Shown: piece after piece, positions 44,645 to 54,103 of the stretch
How positions within the stretch are numbered: the stretch's first letter is position 1
How the letters are laid out: every line of letters starts with the position of its first letter
NCBI GenBank assembly: GCA_026394055.1
Contig: JAPKYZ010000046.1
Coordinates: 1 to 62,601, forward strand
Reading direction: 5' to 3'
Length of the DNA stretch: 62,601 bases
From: Acidobacteriota bacterium
GTDB taxonomy: Bacteria; Acidobacteriota; Terriglobia; Bryobacterales; Bryobacteraceae
Notes under the pieces: generated by a model
The model's input: the letters and a program-made list of their open reading frames with translations, nothing else
Told to the model about the DNA's origin: nothing
Databases searched by the model: none
Made by a program: the position numbers and the translations under genes

Positions 44645-45019
44645 CCGGGTGATGGCAGGAGGGGGCGCCAGTGGCCCCCTCTTGATTGCTCTGTCTTGTC
44701 TGCCCTTGTTGTTCTCCTAAGATCCACCCTCATACAAGCCCCGCCCTCTTCCCCCACCCGCCCGCCGCCGCAATCCAGTGGTCCCGCGCGAGCGCGGCCC
44801 GACCTGGAACGTGCCCACCTACCTGCCTTCCGTTTGCATTCAAGCGAGAGTGGAATTCATTGATTTCGTTGCTTGACCGATATAGCTTCCATACAGGCCC
44901 GCTGTTTCACGCCCTGTGAGTCGTACCCCGTTTAATACCTGCCTGATGCCCCGGGATGTTTAGCTGTCCGGCGAATCAGGACCTTAACCATCGACCACAC
45001 TTCGCGATATGGAGCTGGA
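44645..45019. other. 375 bp intergenic region with a likely terminator
   Basis: AGGGGG (44660-44665) and CCCCCT (44675-44680) form a hairpin 15 bp after the fibre-like gene stop, a candidate terminator without a strong T run. The rest (44700-45000) shows no convincing gene on either strand; it probably holds the promoter of the chemoreceptor gene, whose ATG has GGAG five bases upstream. Confidence 0.5.
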
Positions 45020-46906
45020 ATGAGACGTTTCTTGCGTCGCCTTACACTTGGCCAAAACATACTCGTCGCCGGGGCACTGCTAATTGTCACTGCCTCCGGT
45101 GCCCTGGGATACTTCATCGCCAAGGGATTTTCAAAAGACATCACGTTCGCCATCACCGAACAATACGGAAACCAGTATCAACGTCCGCTGGAGAAGCTGC
45201 TGGAGGCTTTGCCGCAGCACCAGGCCGCCGCACTGCGGATACGCCGGGGTGACTTGAACGCCCAGACTGATCTGATGGCGGCGGCCGAGAGAATCGAAGC
45301 CGGGCTGGTCCAGCTGAAAAAGGCCGACGCCCAATGGGGTGAAGACCTGCAATTCACGGCCGAGGGTCTGGCTAAACGGAAGCGGAGCCATAATACTTGC
45401 TCCACCCTGACGCAAGAATGGCGCTCCTTAAAAGATCAGTTGGCTCAGATGTCCGGCGAGGATGTGGAGAAGACGCACGCCCACCTGGTTTCTGACGTTC
45501 GAACGATGATCGTTCATGCCGGTGATACGTCCAACCTAATCCTGGATCCAGACCTGGACAGTTACTACCTGATGGATGCGACGCTGGTCGCGCTGCCTCA
45601 GACGCAAGACCGGCTGGCCAACATCCAGGCCATGGGCGTGGAGTTGCTGGCCGCTCCTTTGAATGACGATGGGCGGCGCCGCTTGGCCGTGGCGGCGGCC
45701 CTGTTGAAGGAAGCCGATGTGGACCGCGTGCTGGCAGACATCCAGACCGCGCTTAACGAGGACCCCAGCTTTTCCGGGACCAGCCCCGGCTTGCAGCAGA
45801 ATCTTCCTCCGGCCGCGAAACAATATGCTCAGACCAACGAAGTGCTGCTGGCTCTGCTGAACCGGGCCAGCGTGTCGGCTGAATCCGGAGTAACCGGACC
45901 GGCATTGGAAGCCGCCGCCCGCGAAGCGAGACAAGCCAGCTTCCGGCTCTGGGAAACGGGAGCGGCCGAACTGGACAATCTCTTGCGGCTGCGCATTGAA
46001 GCACTCAGGAGTACGCGAAACTGGGCGCTGGCGCTGACGGCACTGGCACTGCTGGTTTGTGGCGGCCTGTCCCACATGTTGGTCCGGATGACGACGGTCT
46101 TGATCGAGCAGGCCGCCGGACAGTTGGTGCGGCACTCCGGGGGGATCTCCCAAGCCTCCAAGCAGGTGGCTTTGGCGGCCAATTCAATGGCGGCCGGCGC
46201 GGAGAAACAGGACAAGGCGTTGGCTGAGACGGTCGCCTCTAAGCAGACTATCCTCAACGTGGCGCGGGGCAATGCGGATCAGTCTCAAACGGCCGTCGAG
46301 ACGGTAGAAACAGTGGTGGCCCGCATCGCGATGGCCAACGACAAGCTGAATGAAATGGACACCTCGATGAATGAAATCAGCCAGTCCAGCGCCAAGATCT
46401 CCAAAGTCATTCGTACGATTGATGAGATCGCCTTCCAGACAAACCTGCTGGCGCTGAATGCTTCCGTCGAGGCGGCGCGCGCCGGTGTGGCCGGGCAGGG
46501 GTTTGCCGTGGTGGCCGACGAGGTCCGGAATCTGGCGCAACGATGCGCCCAGGCTGCCCGCGAGACTACGGAGCTGATCTCCAATTCCACCACCACCGCC
46601 GACGCGGGGAGAGCCAAGCTGGCCCAGGTTGCGCAGGCTGTCCGGTCGATTGATGAAGGTGCCTGCGCCATCAGGACTTTGGTCCGTTCGGTGAATGAGG
46701 GAAGCCGGCAGCAAACGGTGGGTCTTGAGGAAGTGGCGCGATCTCTCGTTCAAGTCAACAAGTTCACGCAAATCGCGGCGGCGGAGTCGGAACAGACAGT
46801 GGAGGCCAGCGGTGAACTCGATGGACAGGCAATGGACCTGCATTCGGTGGCGCTCCAGCTAAGCGCTCTGGTTGGCGGTACCGGGCTGGACGTGGCCGGG
46901 GGTTGA
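45020..46906 (+). CDS. Methyl-accepting chemotaxis protein without an evident HAMP domain
   Basis: A 628-residue transducer. TM1 (about 13-34), a large periplasmic helical sensor region (35-330) and TM2 (about 335-355, [20 protein letters not shown]). The cytoplasmic coiled coil follows directly; a HAMP linker is not apparent. The kinase-control hairpin is clear: [20 protein letters not shown], then [18 protein letters not shown]. It signals through CheA/CheW to motility or another output; no che genes are in the window. The 3' end is followed by two hairpins (46907-46921, 46973-47001). Confidence 0.88.
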   Translation: MRRFLRRLTLGQNILVAGALLIVTASGALGYFIAKGFSKDITFAITEQYGNQYQRPLEKLLEALPQHQAAALRIRRGDLNAQTDLMAAAERIEAGLVQLKKADAQWGEDLQFTAEGLAKRKRSHNTCSTLTQEWRSLKDQLAQMSGEDVEKTHAHLVSDVRTMIVHAGDTSNLILDPDLDSYYLMDATLVALPQTQDRLANIQAMGVELLAAPLNDDGRRRLAVAAALLKEADVDRVLADIQTALNEDPSFSGTSPGLQQNLPPAAKQYAQTNEVLLALLNRASVSAESGVTGPALEAAAREARQASFRLWETGAAELDNLLRLRIEALRSTRNWALALTALALLVCGGLSHMLVRMTTVLIEQAAGQLVRHSGGISQASKQVALAANSMAAGAEKQDKALAETVASKQTILNVARGNADQSQTAVETVETVVARIAMANDKLNEMDTSMNEISQSSAKISKVIRTIDEIAFQTNLLALNASVEAARAGVAGQGFAVVADEVRNLAQRCAQAARETTELISNSTTTADAGRAKLAQVAQAVRSIDEGACAIRTLVRSVNEGSRQQTVGLEEVARSLVQVNKFTQIAAAESEQTVEASGELDGQAMDLHSVALQLSALVGGTGLDVAGG

Positions 46907-46972
46907 GCCCCTTCATGGGGCAGCCCTTCCTGATGGGGCAGCATCCTGGAGACGGCCGCCATCATTGGGGCT

Positions 46973-47001
46973 TGAGGCCGGTATGCCCCCTGCCGGCCTC
47001 A
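46973..47001 (+). terminator. Hairpin between the chemoreceptor and beta-propeller genes
   Basis: A perfect 9-bp stem TGAGGCCGG / CCGGCCTCA with an 11-base loop. A smaller hairpin (GCCCC-TTCAT-GGGGC, 46907-46921) begins at the chemoreceptor stop codon. Neither has a T run. Confidence 0.5.
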
Positions 47002-47062
47002 GCTTCTACCGCTCTGCCATTGCGCCCCTTGCGCCCTCCGCCGCAGCGTTGATAATAGTCCC

Positions 47063-48034
47063 ATGTCTCCCATTGCTCTACTCTTGCTGGCCTCCACTAC
47101 CTTTGCCGCGGCGCTGCCTTCACCCGCGCTGATCGTGCTGAACAAGGAAGAGGCGACGCTGGCTATTGTCGACCCCAATACCGGCAAAGTGACCGGCCGC
47201 GTCGGCACCGGCGACGGTCCGCATGAAGTGGAGCTCTCCGCCGATGGGCGCTTTGCCTATGTCACCAACTACGGCTCCAAGTCGCCCGGCAATTCGCTGT
47301 CAGTGATTGATCTGGTTGCCCAGAAGGAAGTGCGCCGCTTTGAAGTGACACCCATGGCGCGGCCGCACGGCATTGCGGTCTCCGAGGGCAAGGTCTGGTT
47401 CACTGCCGAAGCGAATAAAGTCGTCGGCCGCTATGACCCGCAGGCCAACCGCATTGACTATCTGTTGGGCACCGGGCAGAACTCGACCCACATGGTGATG
47501 TTGAACAAGGACTCGAGCCGCCTGTTTACCGCCAACATCGGCTCCGACAGCATCTCGATTTTCTCGCCCACGCCCGACGGGTCCAACTGGAACCAGACCG
47601 TCGTGCCGGTGGGTAAGGGGCCCGAGGGCATGGATCTATCGGCCGACGGCAGCCAGCTCTGGACCGCCCACTCCCGCGACGGCGGTGTTTCGGTGATCGA
47701 TGTGGCGGCCAAGAAAGTGAACGCTACGATTGATGTGGCCACCAAACGCTCCAACCGGATCAAGCTGACGCTGGATGGCAAGTACGCGCTGATCTCGGAT
47801 CTGGCGGGCGGGGAACTGGTGATCCTCGATGTTGCGACTCGCCGCGTGACGAAGCGCATGCCGCTGGGCAAGATGCCCGAAGGCATTCTGCTGGACCCCA
47901 ACGGAACCCGCGCCTTCATTGCGGTGGCGGGCGACAACCGTATCGACATTCTCGATCTGAAAACGCTCACGATCACAGGACGCTTGGAGACCGGTGCCGG
48001 TCCTGATGGCATGGCCTGGTTGGCCGGGAAGTAG
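47063..48034 (+). CDS. Exported YVTN/NHL-type beta-propeller protein
   Basis: A 323-residue secreted protein. Signal peptide (PIALLLLASTTFAAALP), then about seven repeats with the YVTN pattern: LAIVDPNTGKVTGRVGTGDG, ELSADGRFAYVTNYG, GMDLSADGSQLWTAHSRDGG, LVILDVATRRVTKRMPLGKM. Such propellers act in protein or ligand binding in the periplasm or at the surface; lactonase activity is an alternative. Three bases before the next gene, so probably one transcript. Confidence 0.85.
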   Translation: MSPIALLLLASTTFAAALPSPALIVLNKEEATLAIVDPNTGKVTGRVGTGDGPHEVELSADGRFAYVTNYGSKSPGNSLSVIDLVAQKEVRRFEVTPMARPHGIAVSEGKVWFTAEANKVVGRYDPQANRIDYLLGTGQNSTHMVMLNKDSSRLFTANIGSDSISIFSPTPDGSNWNQTVVPVGKGPEGMDLSADGSQLWTAHSRDGGVSVIDVAAKKVNATIDVATKRSNRIKLTLDGKYALISDLAGGELVILDVATRRVTKRMPLGKMPEGILLDPNGTRAFIAVAGDNRIDILDLKTLTITGRLETGAGPDGMAWLAGK

Positions 48035-48037
48035 CGC

Positions 48038-48421
48038 ATGGCGGGCCCGGCTCCGAAGTTTGACCACGGCGAGGAGCATCTGGCGCGCGTCCGCCGCCTC
48101 TCGCTCGCCCTGCCCGGCACCAGCGAAAAGGTCTCGCATGGCGAGCCCACTTTCTTTGTGGCGAAAAAGGTGTTCGTGATGTTCGCCAACAACCACCACA
48201 ACGACGGCCGCCTCGCCGTCTGGCTAGCCGCCTCACCCGGCGAACAAGCGGCTCTGATCGGCACGGAACCGGCCAAGTTCTTCAAGCCGCCTTATGTGGG
48301 CGTCAAGGGCTGGCTGGGCATTAATCTGGACGCCGTCGATGATGATGAACTGGGTCTCTACATCACCCAGGCTTGGCGTCTCATTGCACCGAAGAAGTTG
48401 GTAGTGCCACGCTTCGAGTAG
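48038..48421 (+). CDS. YjbR/MmcQ-like protein
   Basis: A 127-residue CyaY-fold protein of the MmcQ/YjbR family: [38 protein letters not shown], and [20 protein letters not shown]. Members are thought to bind DNA or act with other proteins, but the role is unknown. It directly follows the beta-propeller gene and is convergent with the sulfatase gene. Confidence 0.85.
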   Translation: MAGPAPKFDHGEEHLARVRRLSLALPGTSEKVSHGEPTFFVAKKVFVMFANNHHNDGRLAVWLAASPGEQAALIGTEPAKFFKPPYVGVKGWLGINLDAVDDDELGLYITQAWRLIAPKKLVVPRFE

Positions 48422-48453
48422 CCTCGTGCGTGAGCGCGGGGTCCGCCCGCCTG

Positions 48454-49836
48454 TTAGCGCGAATACTCGGTGAGGTGCTGCTTGGTCGTGCCGCGCCAGT
48501 CACTCAAGGGCGGCGCGCCGATCTTTGTGAACCAGCGCCGTAGGTCGGCCCGTAGGGGCTCAATCGTGGCTTGCGAGGCTGGTTGGTCGATCAGGTTCTG
48601 CTTCTCTCCGGGATCACGGGCCAAGTCATAAAACTCGCCCGGCCACTCCGCCGTGCGCTCGATCAACTTAGTCGTGGGCGTTCGCACCCCGCGTACCATC
48701 GAGTATTCAAAGTAGAGCTTGTCGTCCCACTTCGGGCTAGCCCCCCGCAGAAACGGCGCATAGCTCCGCCCCGGCCGCCCGGCATCAGTGGGAGCGGAAA
48801 CGCCCGCCCAATCAAGCACCGTGGGGAAGAAGTCATACGACGACACCATCGCGTCCACCGTCTTTGCTTCCGGGATGCGGCCTGGCTGGCTCCAGATCAT
48901 CGGCACGCGGATCGACTCGTCATACAGGTTGAACGGCCAAGTGCCATTGCCCTTGCCCCACACGCCATGATGCCCGGCGTTCCAGCCTTGATCGGCCGTG
49001 AACACCACCGTCGTACTGCTGCGCAGCCCCGCGCGATCGAGGTGGTCCATCACGCGGCCCACATTGCGGTCCGCGCCCGAGATCAGTGCTGAATAGGCCC
49101 GCATTGATGCCTCTTCCAAATGATACTGCCGGAGCTCCGGGTTCTGCCACGGATGCCGCGGCTCTCGCGGGAAGCAGGCGAACTTCGAGTTCGCATAATG
49201 CGCGCGGTCGCCCTCCGGCTGGTAGTTGTACGGCGTATGCGGCGCATAGAACGGCACCAGCAAGAAGAACGGCTGCCGGCTGGGTGCGCTCAGGAACTCG
49301 AGCGCGCAGTCACCAATAAAGTCTTCCTTAAAGCCCGGAGCCTTCACCCGCTGGCCGTTCTTGACGAACTCGACATCCTTAAACGGCCCACCCCCACCCG
49401 GCACCGTCGCCCAATAGCTGAACCCTTCCTGCGCATGCTCGTCATCGCCCATGTGCCACTTGCCCACCATGCCCGTGCGATAGCCGGCCTCAGAAAGCAG
49501 CCGAGCATAGGTGGTGTGCCCGGAAAGCCACCGCCGCGTATCTTTGCCAAAGCTATCTTCCGGCCGCAACCAATCCTGCACGCCATGCTGCGACGGCATC
49601 TTGCCCGTCATGTAGCTCAACCGGCTGGGCGAACAAACGGGTGTCGCCGCGTAGGCTTGCGTGAACCGCGTCCCCGTCTTCGCTAGCCGGTCAATGTTCG
49701 GGGTAAACATCTCCGAGCAGCCATAAGCGCCCGTCGCCCACGCGCCATGGTCATCGGTCATAAAGACAATGATGTTCGGGCGTGCCGGAGCCGCCAGTGC
49801 CAGCGGAGCAGCCAGCAAGCTGCGGCGGGTGAGCAT
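48454..49836 (-). CDS. Tat-exported type I sulfatase
   Basis: A 460-residue alkaline-phosphatase-superfamily sulfatase. A short arginine-pair signal (LTRRSLLAAPLALAAPA), metal aspartates D28/D29 (VFMTDDHG), and the formylglycine motif C-S-P-S-R with C68 (TPVCSPSRLSYMTGK). GMVGKWHMGDDEH and FTADQGWNAGHHG supply further active-site residues. It needs a formylglycine-generating enzyme encoded elsewhere. It probably removes sulfate from exported or environmental glycans. Monocistronic. Confidence 0.9.
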   Translation of the reverse strand: MLTRRSLLAAPLALAAPARPNIIVFMTDDHGAWATGAYGCSEMFTPNIDRLAKTGTRFTQAYAATPVCSPSRLSYMTGKMPSQHGVQDWLRPEDSFGKDTRRWLSGHTTYARLLSEAGYRTGMVGKWHMGDDEHAQEGFSYWATVPGGGGPFKDVEFVKNGQRVKAPGFKEDFIGDCALEFLSAPSRQPFFLLVPFYAPHTPYNYQPEGDRAHYANSKFACFPREPRHPWQNPELRQYHLEEASMRAYSALISGADRNVGRVMDHLDRAGLRSSTTVVFTADQGWNAGHHGVWGKGNGTWPFNLYDESIRVPMIWSQPGRIPEAKTVDAMVSSYDFFPTVLDWAGVSAPTDAGRPGRSYAPFLRGASPKWDDKLYFEYSMVRGVRTPTTKLIERTAEWPGEFYDLARDPGEKQNLIDQPASQATIEPLRADLRRWFTKIGAPPLSDWRGTTKQHLTEYSR

Positions 49837-49918
49837 GGAGGTGATTGTACTGCGATGGGGTGTGGGCGTGAATGCTTTCGGTGGCGGCTGGTCCCCGCCG
49901 CCGCCAGATTCGTAGCAC

Positions 49919-50317
49919 TCAAGCGGGTGGCGCGGGAAGAGGCCACAGCGTTAACTCTGGCATCGGGAAGTGCTTGCGATTGTCGGTAAGCAATGGCAGA
50001 CCATGATGCAATGCCACCGCCGTAATCGTCACGTCGGTGTAGGACAAAGTATGGCCTTTGCGCCGCCATTCGCGCCACAGTAAACCGGCTTGAGCGGCGA
50101 TCTCCGGCGACACTGTGAAGTATTCCAGGCTGTCCAGGAAGGCCCGTGTGGAACTCTCCTCATTGGCACGGAGGCCCGCATAGACTTCGGTGTAGTTCAC
50201 GGAGCAGCAGGCCAGGAGATGTCCCTCGCCCAATAGCTGTTCGAGGTACCTGGTTCGACCTGCCCGGCCATTCAGATGGTCGAACATCACCGAGCTATCA
50301 AGCAGCAGAGTGGCCAT
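49919..50317 (-). CDS. PIN-domain toxin (VapC-like), second system
   Basis: A 132-residue PIN ribonuclease: LLLDSSVMFDHLNG (D7), NYTEVYAGL (E44), SYTDVTITA (D94) and LLTDNRKHF carry the acidic site. It starts at the last base of the antitoxin stop (TGATG), so the pair is translated together. A different subfamily from the PIN toxin at 17905. Confidence 0.85.
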   Translation of the reverse strand: MATLLLDSSVMFDHLNGRAGRTRYLEQLLGEGHLLACCSVNYTEVYAGLRANEESSTRAFLDSLEYFTVSPEIAAQAGLLWREWRRKGHTLSYTDVTITAVALHHGLPLLTDNRKHFPMPELTLWPLPAPPA

Positions 50318-50580
50318 CAGTCGGCTTGGCGGTGTAGGGTCTGCTCCACCCGCTCATCGCGCTCGGCGCGGATGGTGTGAACGTGCGCCGCCCCACCCAA
50401 GGCCAGTTCGGGGTGATCCTCCGGCTTCCAAACGCCAGCGGACGCGAGCAGGGCTTCTCGCTGGCGAGCCGCGCGGACTTGACGCCAGAGGACGTCGATC
50501 ACGTAGCTGGAACGCGTATTGGTTCCCGCCAACCGATCGATTTCCTGCGCGAGTTCATCCGGTACTTCGATGATGGACAT
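50317..50580 (-). CDS. Antitoxin for the second PIN toxin
   Basis: An 87-residue protein with an RHH-type N-terminus (IIEVPDELAQEIDRLAG, TRSSYVIDVLW) and a charged C-terminal tail for toxin binding. It is first in the two-gene unit and presumably autoregulates from the 89-bp gap upstream. Confidence 0.78.
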   Translation of the reverse strand: MSIIEVPDELAQEIDRLAGTNTRSSYVIDVLWRQVRAARQREALLASAGVWKPEDHPELALGGAAHVHTIRAERDERVEQTLHRQAD

Positions 50581-50669
50581 GAGTGTTCCTCTGGTGTGGG
50601 CCAGTCCGGCGCATCTAGCAATATCTTAGCCAACCGATGGGGCGTAGACATCTCGGAGCAACCACGATG

Positions 50670-50894
50670 CTAAAGTCCTGCGTTCGCCTTATCGAGGCGA
50701 TCAAGCAATGCCAGACCCCTCTTGGCGGACCCGCGAGCGGCCATGGCCCGGAACTGGGTTTCAGCATCGAAGTGAGCTAGGGCAACGGTGGCCAATTCAT
50801 CGATCAGTTTGTTCACGCTCACGCCCTGTGCCTGGGCCAACTGGCGTAGGCGGGCATGCTTGGTTTCTGGTAGACGAATGGTCAGTGTGCTCAT
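50670..50894 (-). CDS. Orphan RHH antitoxin-like protein
   Basis: A 74-residue protein: TLTIRLPETKHARLRQLAQA is a ribbon-helix-helix start, then KLIDELATVALAHFDAETQF. The ATG at 50894 is preferred over the longer frame because the conserved domain begins there. No toxin gene follows before the next antitoxin-toxin pair. A frameshifted relative lies at 57259-57421. Confidence 0.7.
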   Translation of the reverse strand: MSTLTIRLPETKHARLRQLAQAQGVSVNKLIDELATVALAHFDAETQFRAMAARGSAKRGLALLDRLDKANAGL

Positions 50895-50998
50895 GGGGTA
50901 TCGATCACGGCTCTGACGCTCAAGTCGCATGATAGCACCGGAGCTATCACTCGGTGCCTTGTTTGCCCCACAGCCTCGTACGGACCTCCTCGCTTGGG

Positions 50999-53900
50999 CT
51001 AACAAAAATCATGCGACCGCCCGGCGGCCACCGGAGCCGCCGCCATCGCGCGCACATCGCTCGCTTTCACTGACGCCACGCCACGCTGGTTTTGCAAAAT
51101 GCCATCTATGATCAGCGCCGGGTGGCCGAGGACCGTGAGTTTGTGGCGGGCGTACATATCGGGTTGGAAGATGACGTTGACGATGCCGGTTTCGTCTTCC
51201 AGGCTCAGGAAGACGAAGCCCTTGGCCGTCGAGGGTTGCTGGCGGCAGATGACGGCTCCCGCGACGCGGATGGGTTTGCGGTCTGGCAGATACCGGACTT
51301 GCGCGGCCGTCACGACGTTCAGGTGAGCCAGGGTTTCGCGGTGCAGGCGCATCGGGTGCGCGCCAATGGTCAAGCCAGAACGGCGGAAGTCGGAGCTTAA
51401 GCGTTCTTCGAGCGTCATGGGTGCCAGCGGCGAAGGCTGGGGGGTTGCATCCAACTGCTCGAACAGTTCGCCTGCGGGGCGCAGGGCAAGCTCGGACTGC
51501 CAGAGCGCGCCGCGGCGGTGCTGGGCTACGCTGGGCGTTTCGCGGCCGATGTGGTTCAACGCGCCTAGCTCCGCCAGGGACTTCAGTTCTTCGCGGGAGA
51601 TGGCGGTGCGCTGGGCGAGGTCGTCGATGCTTGCAAAGGGGCGCTGCGCGCGGGCGTGGGTGATGTTGCGGGCGGTGAGGTGGCGGAAGCCCTTGACGTA
51701 GTTGAAGCCCAGGCGCACTTGCCAAACACCGGCATGCTGTTCGAGCGTGCACAGCCAATCCGACTGCGTCACGTCCACCGGTTGAAAGTGCAGCCCGTGC
51801 CGCTGGGCGTCTTTGATGAGCGTGAAGGAGTTGTAAAAACCCATCGGCTGATTGTTCAGGATCGCCGCCGTGAAGGCCGCCAGATAGTGGCACTTCAAGT
51901 ACGCGCTGGCATAGGCGATCAAGGCGAAGCTGATGGCGTGGGATTCGGGAAAGCCGTACAAGGCGAACGACGTGATGGAGAGCACGATGGCGTCCTGCGC
52001 GGCTTGATCAATGCCTTTGCGCGTCATGCCTTCGCGCAAGCGCACATCGATCTCGGCCATGCGCTGCTGGCTGCGCTTGAAGCCCATGGCCCGGCGTAAC
52101 TCTTCCGCCTCGCCGCCGGTGAAGTCCGCCGCGATCATGGCCATGCGCAATAGCTGCTCTTGAAACAGCGGCACGCCGAGAGTCCGCTTCAGCACTTCAT
52201 CGAGCGAGGGATGCAGCGACGTCGCGGGCTCCATGCCTTGGCGGCGGCGGAGATAGGGGTGCAGCATCTTGCCGACAATTGGACCGGGCCGGATGATGGC
52301 CACCTGCACCACAATGTCGTAAAAATGCTGCGGCTTCATCTGCGGCAGAAAGGAGATCTGCGCGCGGCTTTCCACCTGGAACATGCCCACCGTGTCGGCC
52401 TGCTGCAGGGCTTGATAGACCTTGGGGTCGGTCTTGGGGATCTGCGCCAGATCCACTTCTTCGCGGTAGTAGTCGCGGATCAGATTGACGGAATCGCGCA
52501 GCACGGCCATCATGCCCAGGCCCAACAGGTCTACCTTGATGATGCCCATGTCGGCGCAATCTTCCTTGTCCCATTGCACGATCACGCGGCCGGGCATGGT
52601 GGCCGGTTGCAGCGGGACGATCGCATCCAGTTGGCCTTGGCAGATCACCATGCCGCCGGAATGCTGGCCCAGGTGGCGCGGCAGGTCCTGGATCTGGCCG
52701 GATAACTGGACAAGCTTACTGACGAGCGAGTTATTGCGGTCCAGGCCCGCGGCTCGCAGTTGCTGCTCTAGCTTGCCGGCCTGCTCTTCTGGCGGCGTTT
52801 CCTGCGCATGCTCCCAGCCACCGCGTGAGGACAACTTCGACAGACGGCCCAATGTCTCTTCATTGAAGCCCAGCGCTTTGCCGACATCGCGCACGGCGGA
52901 GCGGCCCCGGTAGGTGATGACGTTGGCCGTCATGGCCGCGCCAAGTTGGCCGTAGCGGCGGTAGACGTATTGGATCACTTGCTCGCGGTCGTCGCCGCTG
53001 GGCAAGTCGACATCGATATCGGGCCACTCGCCGCGGTTCTCCGACAGGAAGCGCTCAAACAGTAGATCCATGGCGATGGGGTCGACGGCGGTGATGCTCA
53101 GCGCGTAGCAGACCGCGCTATTGGCGGCGGAGCCTCGGCCTTGCACCATGATCCCTTGGCGGCGGCAGAACTGGACGATGTCCCAGACGATGAGGAAGTA
53201 GCCAGCCAAGTCGAGCTTCTCGATCAGCGCCAGTTCGCGCTCCATCTGGCGGCGGGCCCGCTCATGATAGGGCCGGAAGCGGCTATGCGCGCCTTCATCG
53301 ACGCGCTGGCGCAGAAAGGAGTTCATGGTCTCGCCCGGCCCCACGGGATAGCGGGGGAACTCATAGCCCAGGTTGGCGAGCGAGTACGTGACCCGCTGCG
53401 CCAGTTCAAGTGAGTTGCTGATGGCCTCCGGCCGGTCGGCGAACAGGCGCTGCATTTGAGCGGCGGGCTTCAGGTGCCGCTCGGCATTGCGAGCCAGCAG
53501 TTTTCCGGCGCGCTGGATGGTGGTGCGGTGGCGGATGGCGGTGAGCGTGTCGGCCAGCTCGCGTTCGGCCGGGGTGGCATGGCAGATGCCGTTGGTGGCC
53601 AGCAGGGGCAGCTTCCAGCGGCGCGCCGCTTCCACGTCGGCGCGGTTCTGCGCTTCTTCCTCGCGGTTGAGATGGCGTTGCAGTTCGACATAGACGCCGG
53701 AGCGGCCAAAGATGCTGACCAACTCTTCCATTGGCCGGTGGACGCCGCGTGTCAGGCAGATCAGGCCTGAAGCGTGCTGCTCAATGTCTGCTCGCGTGGC
53801 GCCGGGCTGGCCGTTCAGCTTGATCGTGCTCAGCAGGCGGCACAGGTTCTGGTAGCCCTGCCGGGTTTCGACGATCAGCGGGTAGCGGAACCCCTCCACT

Positions 53901-54103
53901 GCCGTCACTTCGGCTCCGATGATGGCGCGTAGCCCGGCCTTCACCGCGGCCTTGTGGAAGCGGACCGCTCCGGAGAGATTGTCGCGGTCGAGCATGGCCA
54001 CGGCCGGCATTTCCAGGCGCGCCGCTTCGGCCACCAGATCCTCCGGCAGCGTCGCGCCTTCCAGAAAGCTGAAGGCGGAGCGGGCGTGCAGTTCGGCATA
54101 CAT
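50999..54103 (-). CDS. dnaE2: Error-prone DNA polymerase III alpha subunit DnaE2
   Basis: A 1034-residue C-family polymerase of the damage-inducible mutasome. An N-terminal PHP domain (ELHARSAFSFLEGATLPEDL), the polymerase core with GRGSAANSAVCYAL and catalytic aspartates in EWPDIDVDLPSGDD, FQEQLLRMAM, helix-hairpin-helix elements (AISREELKSLAELGALNHIG) and a C-terminal OB fold (IRVAGAVICRQQPSTAKGFV). The start codon shares its A with the stop of imuB, so translation is coupled. Confidence 0.95.
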   Translation of the reverse strand: MYAELHARSAFSFLEGATLPEDLVAEAARLEMPAVAMLDRDNLSGAVRFHKAAVKAGLRAIIGAEVTAVEGFRYPLIVETRQGYQNLCRLLSTIKLNGQPGATRADIEQHASGLICLTRGVHRPMEELVSIFGRSGVYVELQRHLNREEEAQNRADVEAARRWKLPLLATNGICHATPAERELADTLTAIRHRTTIQRAGKLLARNAERHLKPAAQMQRLFADRPEAISNSLELAQRVTYSLANLGYEFPRYPVGPGETMNSFLRQRVDEGAHSRFRPYHERARRQMERELALIEKLDLAGYFLIVWDIVQFCRRQGIMVQGRGSAANSAVCYALSITAVDPIAMDLLFERFLSENRGEWPDIDVDLPSGDDREQVIQYVYRRYGQLGAAMTANVITYRGRSAVRDVGKALGFNEETLGRLSKLSSRGGWEHAQETPPEEQAGKLEQQLRAAGLDRNNSLVSKLVQLSGQIQDLPRHLGQHSGGMVICQGQLDAIVPLQPATMPGRVIVQWDKEDCADMGIIKVDLLGLGMMAVLRDSVNLIRDYYREEVDLAQIPKTDPKVYQALQQADTVGMFQVESRAQISFLPQMKPQHFYDIVVQVAIIRPGPIVGKMLHPYLRRRQGMEPATSLHPSLDEVLKRTLGVPLFQEQLLRMAMIAADFTGGEAEELRRAMGFKRSQQRMAEIDVRLREGMTRKGIDQAAQDAIVLSITSFALYGFPESHAISFALIAYASAYLKCHYLAAFTAAILNNQPMGFYNSFTLIKDAQRHGLHFQPVDVTQSDWLCTLEQHAGVWQVRLGFNYVKGFRHLTARNITHARAQRPFASIDDLAQRTAISREELKSLAELGALNHIGRETPSVAQHRRGALWQSELALRPAGELFEQLDATPQPSPLAPMTLEERLSSDFRRSGLTIGAHPMRLHRETLAHLNVVTAAQVRYLPDRKPIRVAGAVICRQQPSTAKGFVFLSLEDETGIVNVIFQPDMYARHKLTVLGHPALIIDGILQNQRGVASVKASDVRAMAAAPVAAGRSHDFC

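Noticed and set aside
48454..49836. Sulfatase as a loss-of-function copy
   Set aside because: The formylglycine motif CSPSR and the metal aspartates are all intact.
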